Assembly: GCF_003555545.1 (NCBI RefSeq)
Contig: NZ_CP032157.1
Location: 6,700,546-6,764,545, forward strand
From: Paraflavitalea soli
GTDB taxonomy: Bacteria > Bacteroidota > Bacteroidia > Chitinophagales > Chitinophagaceae
DNA: 64,000 nt
Reading direction: 5' to 3'
Below the pieces are notes generated by a model, which was not told the DNA's origin, searched no databases, and saw only the letters and a program-made list of their open reading frames with translations. Below, piece by piece: positions 8,432 to 17,238 of the stretch. Numbering within the stretch: the stretch's first letter is position 1; each line of letters begins with the position of its first letter. Position numbers and translations under genes: made by a program.

Positions 8432-10495
8432 ATGACTGTAAGAAATTACGGCAACACCCCTGTCATGGTGTTTGTTATGCTACTGCTATGCATACACGCG
8501 TCGGCCCAACAAGCCGGCCCTGATTCCCTTCCCTGGCGTCCCCTCCAGGATGTAGTGGTCACCGGTCAGTATGCGCCACAGTCCGTAAAGAATTCCGTGT
8601 ACAGGGTGCGTACCATCAATCGCGAACGTATTGTTATGCGCGGCGCTAGCGATATTGCAGGTGTACTCAACAACGAGCTCGGTATTCGCATAGAGACTGA
8701 TTATACCCTCGGCGAAAGCGATACAAAGATCATGGGTCTCGGCGGTCAGCGCGTAAAAGTATTGCTCGATGGCGTACCCCTGATAGACAGGGATGCTACC
8801 AAACAAAGCCTTGGTCAGATCGACATCAATACCATCGAACGCATTGAAATAGTAGATGGACCCATGAGCGTTGTCTATGGCACCGATGCCCTGGCCGGTG
8901 TCATCAACATCATTACCAGGAAAGCGAAAAGCGGCAATAATTTTACCGTCAATGCCCGCATACAGGAAGAAACCACCGGTAATCGCTACACCCCTTTTGC
9001 CAAAGAAGGCATACACAACGAAAACCTAAGCCTCAGCTGGCAACACAATGGATGGCAATTATCAGCCTGGGTTACCCGCAATAACTTTGGTGGCTGGAAT
9101 GATACCGCTGCTTATCCCGCCCAAACCTGGAAGCCCAAAAAACAATGGATGACAGGCGGCACCATCGGTTATCGTTTCAAAAACCTCAACCTCTGGTATC
9201 GCCTCGATTACCTCGATGAAGAGCTCTTTGCGGCGGGTGTGATGTTTACTACCACCTATGCAGGTCTTGATAAATATTATATCACCAATCGCTTCACCCA
9301 CCAGGCCCAGGCCGACTGGACGGTTAATGAAAAACTGAACATCAATACCGCTGTCTCTTACCAGGATTATAAACGCAGCACCGAAAGTTATACCATCGAC
9401 TACCGGGCCGGCACCAAAACAGTAGCTCAGGGCGAAGGTTTTTGGGACGTTTCTAAGTTCAATACCTTCTTTGTACGCAGCACCGCCCAGTGGCGCATTT
9501 CGCCATCTGTATCCGTACAGCCCGGTGTGGAGTTGAAAACAGATAAGACCAGCGGCCAGCGTATCAGCGGTACACCCTCCCTCACCGACGTTTCCATCTT
9601 TGCTTCTGCTGAGTTAAAACCCGTACCTGGTATATTAATAAGGCCCGGCCTCCGGTTCAGCAACAATTCTATATACGATGCGCCACCCGTGATCCCTTCC
9701 CTTAATACAAAATTCATACTTAATAAAAACCTCGACTTGCGCTTGTCCTATGCCCGCGGTTTCCGCGCGCCCATCCTGCGCGAGTTGTATTTCAACTTTC
9801 ATGATGCCAGCCACAGCATTGAAGGCAATCCCCACCTGAAAGCAGAATACTCCAACAGCTTCATCACGTCACTCACCTGGCAGCAGGCAAAAGCTGCTGG
9901 CGTAAACATCACTTCCGCCCTCACCGGTTTCTACAACGATTACCACGACTTCATCGACATGGCCTTCGACCCGGCGAGGCAGGTGAATACCTATTTCAAC
10001 AACTCCAGGTACAAGACAGTGGGCGGTACTTTAGAAAATACCCTCCAATGGAAAAACCTGGCAGCAACACTCGGCTTTTCCTACATCGGCTATTACAATG
10101 CGTTTGCCGACGATAAAACGCGCAACGGTGATCACTCAGCGTTTTCCTGGGTGCCCGAAGCCAACAGCAATATCACATACCGTTTCCCTCGCTGGGGTAC
10201 ACAGCTGGGCCTGTTCTATAAATTCAATGGCGCCCTTCCTTCTTATGTACTCAATGCCAATGGCGATATCCTCCTGTCGAAGATGGATTCCTATCACTGG
10301 GCTGATATTACCATTACCCAAAAGGTCTGGAAATATATGTCCGTGCAGGCAGGAGCTAAAAACCTGTTCAATGTAAAGCGTGTACAGAATAGCGCTGCTA
10401 CGGCAGGCGGCGCGCACAGCACCGGAGGACCTGTACTTACCGGCTATGGCACCTCCTTTTTTGCAGGTATCAACTTTCAATGGTCAAAACATTAA
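8432..10495 (+). CDS. hmuR: TonB-dependent outer-membrane haem receptor (HmuR/HemR-like)
   Basis: It imports haem across the outer membrane with TonB energy. The protein (687 aa) has a signal peptide (to about residue 25, ASAQQ), a plug domain (about 45-155, with VLLDGVPLIDR and VYGTDALAGVINIITRK) and a 22-strand barrel. The haem-receptor signature is present: FRAP, a His-bearing loop (NFHDASHSIEG) and NPHL. It has no N-terminal CarboxypepD_reg domain, unlike polysaccharide SusC proteins. It is first in a seven-gene plus-strand operon with HmuY, HmuT, HmuU, HmuV and HmuS, which supports haem as ligand. Confidence 0.9.
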   Translation: MTVRNYGNTPVMVFVMLLLCIHASAQQAGPDSLPWRPLQDVVVTGQYAPQSVKNSVYRVRTINRERIVMRGASDIAGVLNNELGIRIETDYTLGESDTKIMGLGGQRVKVLLDGVPLIDRDATKQSLGQIDINTIERIEIVDGPMSVVYGTDALAGVINIITRKAKSGNNFTVNARIQEETTGNRYTPFAKEGIHNENLSLSWQHNGWQLSAWVTRNNFGGWNDTAAYPAQTWKPKKQWMTGGTIGYRFKNLNLWYRLDYLDEELFAAGVMFTTTYAGLDKYYITNRFTHQAQADWTVNEKLNINTAVSYQDYKRSTESYTIDYRAGTKTVAQGEGFWDVSKFNTFFVRSTAQWRISPSVSVQPGVELKTDKTSGQRISGTPSLTDVSIFASAELKPVPGILIRPGLRFSNNSIYDAPPVIPSLNTKFILNKNLDLRLSYARGFRAPILRELYFNFHDASHSIEGNPHLKAEYSNSFITSLTWQQAKAAGVNITSALTGFYNDYHDFIDMAFDPARQVNTYFNNSRYKTVGGTLENTLQWKNLAATLGFSYIGYYNAFADDKTRNGDHSAFSWVPEANSNITYRFPRWGTQLGLFYKFNGALPSYVLNANGDILLSKMDSYHWADITITQKVWKYMSVQAGAKNLFNVKRVQNSAATAGGAHSTGGPVLTGYGTSFFAGINFQWSKH

Positions 10496-10525
10496 TAGCA
10501 CTTATACTACTAAAACCTATAACGA

Positions 10526-11566
10526 ATGTCAATCACAATCAAACTATCCAAGCGCTTATTGTGCGCGGGCTTCATCCTTGTCCTTGCTTCCTGTGATAAA
10601 GATGATAAGATCACCATACCACCGCCTTCTGATGGAAAGACCGAAACCCTCAATGGTGGGCCTGGGGGCGCCAATGCCGCCAATTCAGTATTCCTTGACC
10701 TCAGTACCGATAAACAGGATTCTGTAAACCGCACCACTTGGGACCTCGGCTTTTACAGCGGTACCGACTTTAGGGTCATCATCAATAATACCACCGCAGC
10801 TACTGCCAAAGCCATCAATAAAACAGACTTTGCCCAGGTTAACCTGGCTGATACTGCCGGCTTTGCCGATGCACTGGCCCTCGGTCAGGGTGCTGGTACC
10901 TTTGCCATTATAGATGATGTGGAAGGCGATCTGACCAAAACAGTCATACCTGCCGTGTCTGCTACCGATGCCGACAACAAGATCTACATCCTGAAACCCT
11001 CCAATGGTATGGTGGCCGCCGCCCGCGATTGGTATAAGATCCGCATCACCCGCAATGGCTCCAATTATAAATTACAGTACGCCAAACTCTCCGAAACTAT
11101 TATAAAGACCATCGATGTAGTAAAGGATGCAGCCTACAATTTCAAATATGTATCACTCGCCGCCAATGGCCCTGTAACAGTAGAGCCCGCCAAAGCCAAT
11201 TGGGATATCCAGTGGACCCTTACTACTTACAAAGCCTCACCCACTATTCCTTATACCTATTCTGATTATGTATACATCAATTACCTGGCTGGTGTGCAGG
11301 CCGCTGAAGTCCTGACCACTACCAGCAGTTTTGATGCTTATGCAGAAACAACTATTGCCAGCACTGCTTTCAGCAGCAGCAAAGTGGTGATTGGTGGCAA
11401 TTGGCGCAATACCCAGGCTCCCATTGGTGTGAAGACAGACCGTTTCTATGTAATTAAAGATGCAGCCGGTAATGTATACAAACTGCGCTTCATCAGCTTC
11501 CACGCTTCCGATGGCGGCGTAAGGGGTTATCCAAAGATTGAATACAAACTGGTTAAGAAAGCATAG
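10526..11566 (+). CDS. hmuY: HmuY-family haem-binding lipoprotein
   Basis: HmuY proteins are surface or secreted haemophores that capture haem and pass it to the TonB receptor. The sequence (346 aa) starts with a lipoprotein signal peptide ending in LASC (Cys about residue 23). It continues with the family hallmark of a WDLGF block followed by FRVIINN, and a second WDIQW block, the two-lobed beta fold of PF14064-type proteins. It lies 30 nt after the receptor. Haem ligands cannot be assigned by eye (few Met/His pairs stand out). Family call is good; haem binding is inferred from the operon. Confidence 0.85.
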   Translation: MSITIKLSKRLLCAGFILVLASCDKDDKITIPPPSDGKTETLNGGPGGANAANSVFLDLSTDKQDSVNRTTWDLGFYSGTDFRVIINNTTAATAKAINKTDFAQVNLADTAGFADALALGQGAGTFAIIDDVEGDLTKTVIPAVSATDADNKIYILKPSNGMVAAARDWYKIRITRNGSNYKLQYAKLSETIIKTIDVVKDAAYNFKYVSLAANGPVTVEPAKANWDIQWTLTTYKASPTIPYTYSDYVYINYLAGVQAAEVLTTTSSFDAYAETTIASTAFSSSKVVIGGNWRNTQAPIGVKTDRFYVIKDAAGNVYKLRFISFHASDGGVRGYPKIEYKLVKKA

Positions 11567-11603
11567 TGTTCATTCTCTCTTCTTTGTCATTTCGACATTC
11601 TTT

Positions 11604-11641
11604 GTCATTTCGACCGAAGGGAGAAATCTGCTATCGAAGTA
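11604..11641. repeat. 38-bp dispersed repeat, copy 1 (ATTTCGACCGAAGGGAGAAA core)
   Basis: Identical over 38 bp to 46988-47025, with core ATTTCGACCGAAGGGAGAAA then TCTGCTATCGAAGTA. A partial duplication of its start (TTTGTCATTTCGAC) sits just upstream at 11583-11596. It lies between hmuY and hmuT, inside the operon. Confidence 0.85.
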
Positions 11642-11690
11642 GCGGGTTCGAAGCTAACGAAAACGATTCACCATTCATCAAGAACAACCA

Positions 11691-12512
11691 ATGGCAAACA
11701 AGAAACGATACCTTCTTCCTCTTGCTTTATTTTTCCTCTTTTCATCTCTTAGCGCCCAGCAGCGCATCGTATCCCTCAGCGGGGCCATCAGCGAAATGCT
11801 CTGCGCCTTATCATTGGAGCCGCAGATCGTGGGCGTGGATGTTACCAGCAACTACCCCGCCTCCCTGCAACAGAAACCCCATGTAGGGCACAACAGAACC
11901 ATCTCTGCTGAAAGCATCCTTGCTTTGCGGCCTACCCTCGTGCTGGGTATACAGAACGAAATGAAACAGGAGGTAATAGAACAGCTGACCGCTGTCAAAG
12001 TAAAAGTGCAGCTATTACCTGCCGCATACAGTGCCGATGGCACCCGCCAGTTGTTGCAGGAAATTGCCCAGGCAACAGGCACTACTGACAAAGCAAAGGA
12101 GCTAAGAGCCACCTTCGACAAACAACTGGCTGCATTAAAGATCACTCCCCTGAAGAAAAAAGTGCTCTTTATCTATGCCCGTGGTACCGGTTCCATGACA
12201 GTATCAGGCACCGGCACCGCATTGAACAGTATGATAGAGTTGGCCGGAGCGCAAAACGCCATCACCGGCTTTACCCAATTCAAGCCCCTGTCTGCCGAAT
12301 CACTGGTAGCTGCCAATCCCGATGTGATCCTGCTATTCGACAGTGGTTTACAAAGCGTAGGCGGGGCCGATGGTTTGCAGACCGTACAGGGAATAAGTGC
12401 TACCAACGCCGGTAAAAATAAAAAGATCATTTCCATGGATGGACAGTTGCTCAGTGGCTTTGGCCTGCGCCTGCCTGCTGCCATTGCAGAACTGAATAAG
12501 AAACTCCTATGA
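11691..12512 (+). CDS. hmuT: Haem ABC transporter periplasmic binding protein
   Basis: Carries haem from the outer-membrane receptor to the permease. The signal peptide (residues 1-22, FFLFSSLSAQ) is followed by a TroA/BtuF-type two-lobed fold joined by a helix. The N lobe shows RIVSLSGAISEMLCALSLEPQIVGVDVTSNYP and the C lobe the KPLSAESLVAANPDVILLFDSGL segment typical of HmuT. Length (273 aa) is normal. There is no lipobox, so it is predicted soluble and periplasmic. It sits between hmuY and hmuU. Confidence 0.9.
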   Translation: MANKKRYLLPLALFFLFSSLSAQQRIVSLSGAISEMLCALSLEPQIVGVDVTSNYPASLQQKPHVGHNRTISAESILALRPTLVLGIQNEMKQEVIEQLTAVKVKVQLLPAAYSADGTRQLLQEIAQATGTTDKAKELRATFDKQLAALKITPLKKKVLFIYARGTGSMTVSGTGTALNSMIELAGAQNAITGFTQFKPLSAESLVAANPDVILLFDSGLQSVGGADGLQTVQGISATNAGKNKKIISMDGQLLSGFGLRLPAAIAELNKKLL

Positions 12513-12523
12513 ACCCGAAAAGT

Positions 12524-12549
12524 GCTGCGAGGCCTGCGAGCCTCGCGGC
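12524..12549 (+). other. Intra-operon hairpin between hmuT and hmuU
   Basis: GCTGCGAGGC and GCCTCGCGGC form a ten-pair stem (one G-T pair) with a CTGCGA loop, 11 nt after the hmuT stop. It has no T-run, so it is not an intrinsic terminator. It could be an mRNA-stability or processing element setting binding protein above permease levels. Confidence 0.5.
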
Positions 12550-12591
12550 ATTATTCAGGTAGTAGCAATGCCAACAAATAAACAGTAAGCG

Positions 12592-13647
12592 TTGAAACCA
12601 AAGTGGCTCACCCTATCGTTGATCGTACTACTTCTGGCAGCTGTTATTACAGCTGCCGGCATCGGCGCCATGTCCATTGCTCCGGGCCAGGTAGTGGCTA
12701 TCCTGTTGCATAAAGTGGGCATCCATCTCCCCGTTACGTATGATGAAGGTATGGCCAATGTGCTCCTGCACATCAGGCTGCCCCGGGTAGTGATGGCCGT
12801 ATTGATAGGAGCGGGCCTCGCCGTTGCCGGCGCTTCCCTGCAGGGCTTGTTCCGCAATCCCATGGCCGATCCGGCCCTCATTGGTATTTCATGGGGCGCC
12901 TCCCTTACTGCCGTAGCAGTGATTGTATTGTTGTCATCCCAGCCTTACCTCCACATCGATGCCCTTATCCCCCGGTATTATTTACTCAACGTCGCAACCT
13001 TTGCAGGGGCTTGCCTCACCTCCCTCCTGGTATTTCGATTGTCGAAGATTGGTGGCAGGTCATCCATCATTACTTTATTACTCGCCGGTTTGGCCATCGG
13101 CACCCTCTGCCGCGCTTTGACCGATCTCACTACCTATGTAGCCAATGATGAAGAGCTCCGCACCGCCACCTTCTGGACCATGGGAAGCCTCGGCGGCGCC
13201 AGCTGGACAAGCGTTGCCTCACTATTGCCATTTATATTGATCCCCTTGATCCTCTTGCCTGTTGTAGGTAAATCACTGAATGCTTATGCCCTCGGCGAAA
13301 ATGAAGCTGCCTACCTGGGCATTAACGTAAAGAAGTTGAAGAATACCGTTATAATATTGGCTACCCTGTCTGTAGGCGCTTCCGTAGCCGTAGCGGGTAT
13401 CATCGGTTTTGTGGGCCTCATCGTACCCCATATGCTGCGCAGTATGGCCGGCAGCGATCACCGTACCTTATTGCCCAATTGCGCTTTGCTGGGCGCTTCC
13501 CTGCTCACCATCGCCGATGTAGTGAGCAGAACGATAATAGCCCCTGCAGAGCTGCCCATCGGTATCGTCACCGCCATTTTGGGCACACCCGTATTCATTG
13601 CACTCCTGTTAAAACAAAAGAAACAATTGCGTCATACCACCTCATGA
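12592..13647 (+). CDS. hmuU: Haem ABC transporter permease (FecCD family)
   Basis: Inner-membrane channel subunit. The 351-aa protein is hydrophobic throughout with about nine to ten transmembrane helices and has FecCD motifs (RLPRVVMAVLIGAGLAVAG, GLFRNPMADPALIGIS, GFVGLIVPHMLRSMAGSDHR, ELPIGIVTAILGTPVF). No ATG gives a full first helix; the TTG at 12592 does, and the next ATG (12670) would delete it, so TTG is chosen. Its stop overlaps the hmuV start (ATGA), indicating translational coupling. Confidence 0.93.
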   Translation: MKPKWLTLSLIVLLLAAVITAAGIGAMSIAPGQVVAILLHKVGIHLPVTYDEGMANVLLHIRLPRVVMAVLIGAGLAVAGASLQGLFRNPMADPALIGISWGASLTAVAVIVLLSSQPYLHIDALIPRYYLLNVATFAGACLTSLLVFRLSKIGGRSSIITLLLAGLAIGTLCRALTDLTTYVANDEELRTATFWTMGSLGGASWTSVASLLPFILIPLILLPVVGKSLNAYALGENEAAYLGINVKKLKNTVIILATLSVGASVAVAGIIGFVGLIVPHMLRSMAGSDHRTLLPNCALLGASLLTIADVVSRTIIAPAELPIGIVTAILGTPVFIALLLKQKKQLRHTTS

Positions 13648-14468
13648 TCACTGTACAAAACATATCATACAAAGTGGCGCAGAAGAATATTCTGAACAAG
13701 CTGTCCTTTGTCCTCCGGCCCGGTGAAGTAACCGTGGTACTGGGACAAAACGGTGCCGGCAAATCTACCCTGCTTAAAATATTGTCCGGTGAACAAAAGC
13801 CCACAGAAGGCAAGGTATTACTCGGTCAGGATGATCTCCACCGCTTGTCCTTTCAGCAATTGGCCCACAAGCGTGCTGTCCTGTCCCAGCAATATGCCAC
13901 CAACCTGCCCTTTGTCTGTGAAGAGATCGTCATGATGGGTCGTTATCCCCATTTCAGCAATAAGCCCGCTGCCATTGATAAAGAAATTGTTCACCAGTGC
14001 ATGGAAGAAATGCAGGTGAGCCCTTTTGCAGGCCGCTCTTATCAAACCCTTTCCGGGGGCGAACAACAACGGGTGCAGATGGCCCGTGTATTGGCCCAGC
14101 TAAAAGAACACAACCTCCATAGCCATAAGAAGGTCCTGCTGCTGGATGAACCAACTGCCAGCATGGATTGCCTCTACCAGCAATTGTGCCTGAGCAAAGC
14201 GAAAGAACTGGCCCGTAAAGGATATACCGTATCGGTCATCCTGCACGACCTCAACCTGGCAGCCCAGTTTGCCGATACCATCCTCCTCCTTAAGCAGGGA
14301 AGGCTGGTCACCATGGGCTCCGTGCGCGAAGTGCTGCAACCGGCTTTCATTGCCCAAGCCTATGACATGGAAGTGAATGTGCTGGAATACGAGGAGTATG
14401 ATTTCCCCATCCTCGTTCCTGCAGCACACAAGCGCAAAACCGTTTTAATAAGATCAGTAAACCAATAA
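13644..14468 (+). CDS. hmuV: Haem ABC transporter ATP-binding protein
   Basis: ATPase driving haem import. All ABC motifs are intact: Walker A GQNGAGKST, signature LSGGEQQRVQMARVL, Walker B VLLLDEPTASMD and the switch His in VILHDLNLAA. At 274 aa it is normal for HmuV/FecE. The reading frame is open further upstream, but the ATG at 13644 overlaps the hmuU stop by four bases and begins the family-typical MITVQNISY, so it is the start. Confidence 0.94.
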   Translation: MITVQNISYKVAQKNILNKLSFVLRPGEVTVVLGQNGAGKSTLLKILSGEQKPTEGKVLLGQDDLHRLSFQQLAHKRAVLSQQYATNLPFVCEEIVMMGRYPHFSNKPAAIDKEIVHQCMEEMQVSPFAGRSYQTLSGGEQQRVQMARVLAQLKEHNLHSHKKVLLLDEPTASMDCLYQQLCLSKAKELARKGYTVSVILHDLNLAAQFADTILLLKQGRLVTMGSVREVLQPAFIAQAYDMEVNVLEYEEYDFPILVPAAHKRKTVLIRSVNQ

Positions 14469-14472
14469 AAAC

Positions 14473-15507
14473 ATGAGTATTACAATGAACCTGTCTATAA
14501 AAGATAAATGGATCTCCTTCCACAAAGAGCATCCACGCGTAAGGATCCGTGACGCAGCGAAGCAGCTGGATACTACAGAAGCAGGCATACTGGCCTCTTT
14601 TGCAGGCAGCAGTGTCATTCGCCTCAATACAGAATTTACAGAACTGTGGAAGCGCCTGCCCCAGCTCGGCTACGTAATGGTGCTTACCCGCAATGAAAGC
14701 TGCGTTCATGAACGCAAAGGAATATTTGAAGAAGTAAGCGTCAACAGCAAGCATGTAGGTGTAGTGGTAGGTAAGGATATTGACCTCCGCATGTTGTTCC
14801 ATTGCTGGGCATTTGCCTTTGCCGTGTTTGAGAACGAGGAGGCCGGATTTAAAAAGTCCATCCAGGTATTTGATCACCAGGGAACCGCCATCATAAAAAT
14901 ATTCCTGCAGCCCAACAGCGATGAGACCGCCTTTGATCACCTCGTACGTGATTTCCAGGAAGGGCTCCAAACATCCGCCTTAGATATATTGCCGGCACCT
15001 GCACCTCCCGTATATGCCGATGCCAATGCCGATATCCCGTCTTTTGTCAAAGCCTGGGGCGAATTGAAAGATACCCACGACTTCTTCCCCCTGCTCCGCA
15101 AATACAATATCTCCCGCCATTATGCCTTACAGGTAGCCGGAGAATTTGCCCGTAAAGTGAGTAATGACAGCGTGAAGCTGCTATTGGAGCACGCGGCCAA
15201 TACCCAAATGGAGATCATGGTATTCGTGTCCAACCACGGTAATATCCAGATCCATACAGGCCCCGTCAACAAGATCGTCGAAATACCCGGCTGGATCAAT
15301 GTCATGGACCCCGCCTTCAACCTGCATTTGAAGCTCGACCATATCGCCGATACCTGGGTCGTTAAAAAGCCCACCACCGACGGAACTGTCCATTCTCTCG
15401 AAATATTCAATGCAGCAGGAGAGCTCATCGTCCAGTTCTTTGGCAAGCGTAAGCCTGGCTCCCCTGAATTACCCGAATGGACCACCTTTATGAACGCCTT
15501 ACAATAG
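14473..15507 (+). CDS. hmuS: Haemin-handling protein HmuS/HemS/ChuS family
   Basis: Cytoplasmic protein that receives imported haem and releases iron or delivers haem. At 344 aa it matches the two tandem HemS domains of the family; the N-terminal half starts KDKWISFHKEHPRVRIRDAAKQL and the C-terminal half contains the VSNHGNIQIHTGPV and VMDPAFNLHLKLDHI blocks seen in HmuS. It starts 4 nt after hmuV. Whether it degrades haem or acts as a carrier cannot be told from sequence. Confidence 0.92.
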   Translation: MSITMNLSIKDKWISFHKEHPRVRIRDAAKQLDTTEAGILASFAGSSVIRLNTEFTELWKRLPQLGYVMVLTRNESCVHERKGIFEEVSVNSKHVGVVVGKDIDLRMLFHCWAFAFAVFENEEAGFKKSIQVFDHQGTAIIKIFLQPNSDETAFDHLVRDFQEGLQTSALDILPAPAPPVYADANADIPSFVKAWGELKDTHDFFPLLRKYNISRHYALQVAGEFARKVSNDSVKLLLEHAANTQMEIMVFVSNHGNIQIHTGPVNKIVEIPGWINVMDPAFNLHLKLDHIADTWVVKKPTTDGTVHSLEIFNAAGELIVQFFGKRKPGSPELPEWTTFMNALQ

Positions 15508-15533
15508 TTGTAAAAAATAAATCCGGATATTAT

Positions 15534-15872
15534 ATGTGCCAGTATCAGACCTTGTTTTATGACGATAAAGTAGGCTACGTGATCCGTTGCCTCCATTGCG
15601 ACAATTTCCAGGTGGGGTATGGTAATGTATTGATCAACCTGTACACTCCCGATTTTTGCGATTTTGTGCAGTGGATCAAAGATTGCCGTATTGAGGATTA
15701 TGGAGCAACTGATCCCGGTATCAAATCCATCATCATCCCTACCCCCTGCGATGGATTAAAGCTTTTCCTCAGCCAGCGTGAACTCAAAGAGTTGCACGAT
15801 ATGCTGGATACCGCCGATTCAGAATGGCGGTCCCAGGAAATGCTCCAGCTGTTTTCCAAAAGGTCTGCTTAA
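15534..15872 (+). CDS. Small cysteine-containing protein, DUF6686-like
   Basis: 112 aa from the ATG at 15534; an earlier ATG at 15477 would overlap hmuS by 31 nt and is less likely. The N-terminus shows MCQYQTLFY then CLHCDNFQVGYGNV, a CxxC knuckle followed by a QVGYGN strand, as I recall for DUF6686 proteins of Bacteroidota. The remainder is acidic and helical (SQRELKELHDMLDTAD). It lies 26 nt after hmuS and before the operon terminator, so it is probably co-transcribed with haem uptake. No function is known; the CxxC may bind iron, zinc or haem. Confidence 0.65.
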   Translation: MCQYQTLFYDDKVGYVIRCLHCDNFQVGYGNVLINLYTPDFCDFVQWIKDCRIEDYGATDPGIKSIIIPTPCDGLKLFLSQRELKELHDMLDTADSEWRSQEMLQLFSKRSA

Positions 15873-15888
15873 TTACCAACATACTCTC

Positions 15889-15928
15889 AAAGTGAGGAGC
15901 CATAAATAAAGTGGCTCCTCGCTTTGTT
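15889..15928 (+). terminator. Terminator of the haem-uptake operon
   Basis: AAAGTGAGGAGCCA and TGGCTCCTCGCTTT form a 14-position stem (one G-T) with a nine-base loop, ending in TTTGTT. It lies 17 nt past the stop of the small cysteine protein. Confidence 0.75.
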
Positions 15929-15960
15929 CATGCCCCGTCGCCTCCCCCTCAAAGCGTTTT

Positions 15961-15994
15961 CGCTCGCAGCTCGCGGCTCACTGCTCGGAGCTTT
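15961..15994. repeat. CGAGC-word repeat fragment
   Basis: GCTCGCAGCTCGCGGCTC is identical to part of the right arm at 7040-7057, followed by a diverged CACTGCTCGGAGCTTT. It is in the 389-bp spacer before carH; apart from the terminator, this fragment and the operator-like sites near 16189-16245, nothing else is recognisable there. Confidence 0.6.
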
Positions 15995-16188
15995 TCAATA
16001 GCATTTTTGTACCTAAAATGGTGCGGCTTTATATTTTCGGGCAAGCTCTAAAACCAGCAGGGGTATTATTACCGTACATTCATAGTATTGATTACCAATT
16101 GTTCATTCGCTCTGATAGCCTTGTAATCCCCCAAACAGGCAAGAATAATTAACTCTATTTGTAAAGGGCTGGTTAATAGCAGTTTTTG

Positions 16189-16217
16189 ACTTAATATTTA
16201 TTATATTTGAATTAAGT
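16189..16217 (+). promoter_or_regulatory. Operator-like inverted repeat over the carH promoter
   Basis: ACTTAAT (16189-16195) and ATTAAGT (16211-16217) form a 7+15+7 inverted repeat. A -7 motif TATATTTG lies between the arms at 16202-16209, 52 nt before the carH ATG, so a protein bound here would cover the promoter. Autorepression by the MerR-type product is the natural guess. Confidence 0.5.
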
Positions 16218-16245
16218 TTAAGAATAGCCTCTCAAAGCTTAAACA
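16216..16245 (+). promoter_or_regulatory. Second inverted repeat before carH
   Basis: GTTTAAG (16216-16222) and CTTAAAC (16238-16244) repeat the 7+15+7 geometry of the preceding site, one arm-plus-spacer downstream. The right arm contains TTAAACA, the same half-site that makes the perfect palindrome before the sigma-factor gene. Confidence 0.45.
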
Positions 16246-16261
16246 TTTTACCTGTAGTACT

Positions 16262-17140
16262 ATGAATGCGTTTACCATCAAGGACCTGGAAAATTTATCA
16301 GGCATTAAAGCCCACACGATCCGGATTTGGGAACAGCGGTATTCCTTCCTCAAACCCCGGCGCACCCAAACCAATATCAGGTATTACAACAACGACGAGC
16401 TAAAGGCAATACTGAACATTGCCCTTCTTAATAAATATGGATACAAAATATCCCATATTGATAAGATGGATGCCGACGAGGTGCGGCAAAAGCTGGTTTC
16501 ACTTTCTCACGTCGAAGCACAACAGGAGCGGCTCGTCAACGACATGCTCCAATGCATGGTCGACCTGAATATTGATAGATTCGAGGACATCCTCAATGAT
16601 CATATCAAAGCCCGGGGGATCGACAGGACCATCAGCTACCTCATCTTTCCCTTCCTCGATAAGATCGGTATCCTCTGGCTTACCAATCATATCAACCCGG
16701 CCCAGGAGCACCTGGTATCAAATGTGATCAGGCAAAAGCTCATCGTAGGCATCGAGAGCACCATATCACATATGGTATTGGATAAAACGGTGATCCTGTT
16801 CCTCCCCGAGGGAGAACACCATGAACTGGGACTACTCTACATGTATTATTTATTAAAGAACCGGGGCGTACAGGTCATTTATTTAGGAGCAAATGTGCCT
16901 TTACGTGACCTTGAGTTCATCACCAATCTTAAAAAACCTGATTACCTCTACACACACCTCACTGCCATGGCCGGCAACTTTAATTTCGAGAAGTTCTTTA
17001 ACCAGGTACACCATAAAATGCCCCAGATGCCCGTCGTTATTTCCGGGCAATTGGCACAAAACAGGTTCAAAAAAATACCCCCCGGCGTACACCTGAAAAG
17101 ATCACTTACCGAGGTCCTGGAATACGTTTCGGCATCATGA
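16262..17140 (+). CDS. carH: CarH-like MerR-family repressor with B12-binding photoreceptor domain
   Basis: The protein (292 aa) has an N-terminal MerR winged helix (residues 3-70, FTIKDLENLSGIKAHTIRIWEQRY), a helical capping domain (about 85-165) and a Rossmann-like B12-binding domain (170-290). Key light-sensor residues are present: W139-x9-E149-H150 matches the Wx9EH capping motif of CarH photoreceptors, and E185-x-H187-x-x-G190 matches the ExHxxG lower-ligand motif. In characterised CarH, adenosylcobalamin promotes DNA binding in the dark and light releases the repressor. The next genes (ECF sigma, crt genes) are expected targets. Family call is firm; light response is inferred. Confidence 0.92.
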   Translation: MNAFTIKDLENLSGIKAHTIRIWEQRYSFLKPRRTQTNIRYYNNDELKAILNIALLNKYGYKISHIDKMDADEVRQKLVSLSHVEAQQERLVNDMLQCMVDLNIDRFEDILNDHIKARGIDRTISYLIFPFLDKIGILWLTNHINPAQEHLVSNVIRQKLIVGIESTISHMVLDKTVILFLPEGEHHELGLLYMYYLLKNRGVQVIYLGANVPLRDLEFITNLKKPDYLYTHLTAMAGNFNFEKFFNQVHHKMPQMPVVISGQLAQNRFKKIPPGVHLKRSLTEVLEYVSAS

Positions 17141-17191
17141 CCGGGATTTAAAGACAGGATTAAGATTCTCCTAACTGCTTGTAATACTACG

Positions 17192-17208
17192 TGTTAGAAT
17201 ATTTAACA
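17192..17208 (+). promoter_or_regulatory. Inverted repeat upstream of the sigma-factor gene
   Basis: TGTTA-N7-TAACA lies 104 to 88 nt before the sigma-factor ATG. It is upstream of and similar in composition to the palindrome at 17239-17254. Candidate second regulator site. Confidence 0.35.
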
Positions 17209-17238
17209 TATCATAATCAACAATGATCTCCTTCGGAA

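Noticed and set aside
8422-8433. ATAAT-TC-ATTAT palindrome at the haem receptor start codon
   Set aside because: Short, AT-rich and overlapping the ATG; not distinguishable from chance.
12568-12588. Six-codon ATG mini-ORF before hmuU as a leader peptide
   Set aside because: No regulatory codon run and no attenuator pairing; chance occurrence is likely.
13479-13643. N-terminal extension of the hmuV frame inside hmuU
   Set aside because: The frame is open but the sequence is not HmuV-like; the ATG overlapping the hmuU stop gives the complete ABC protein.
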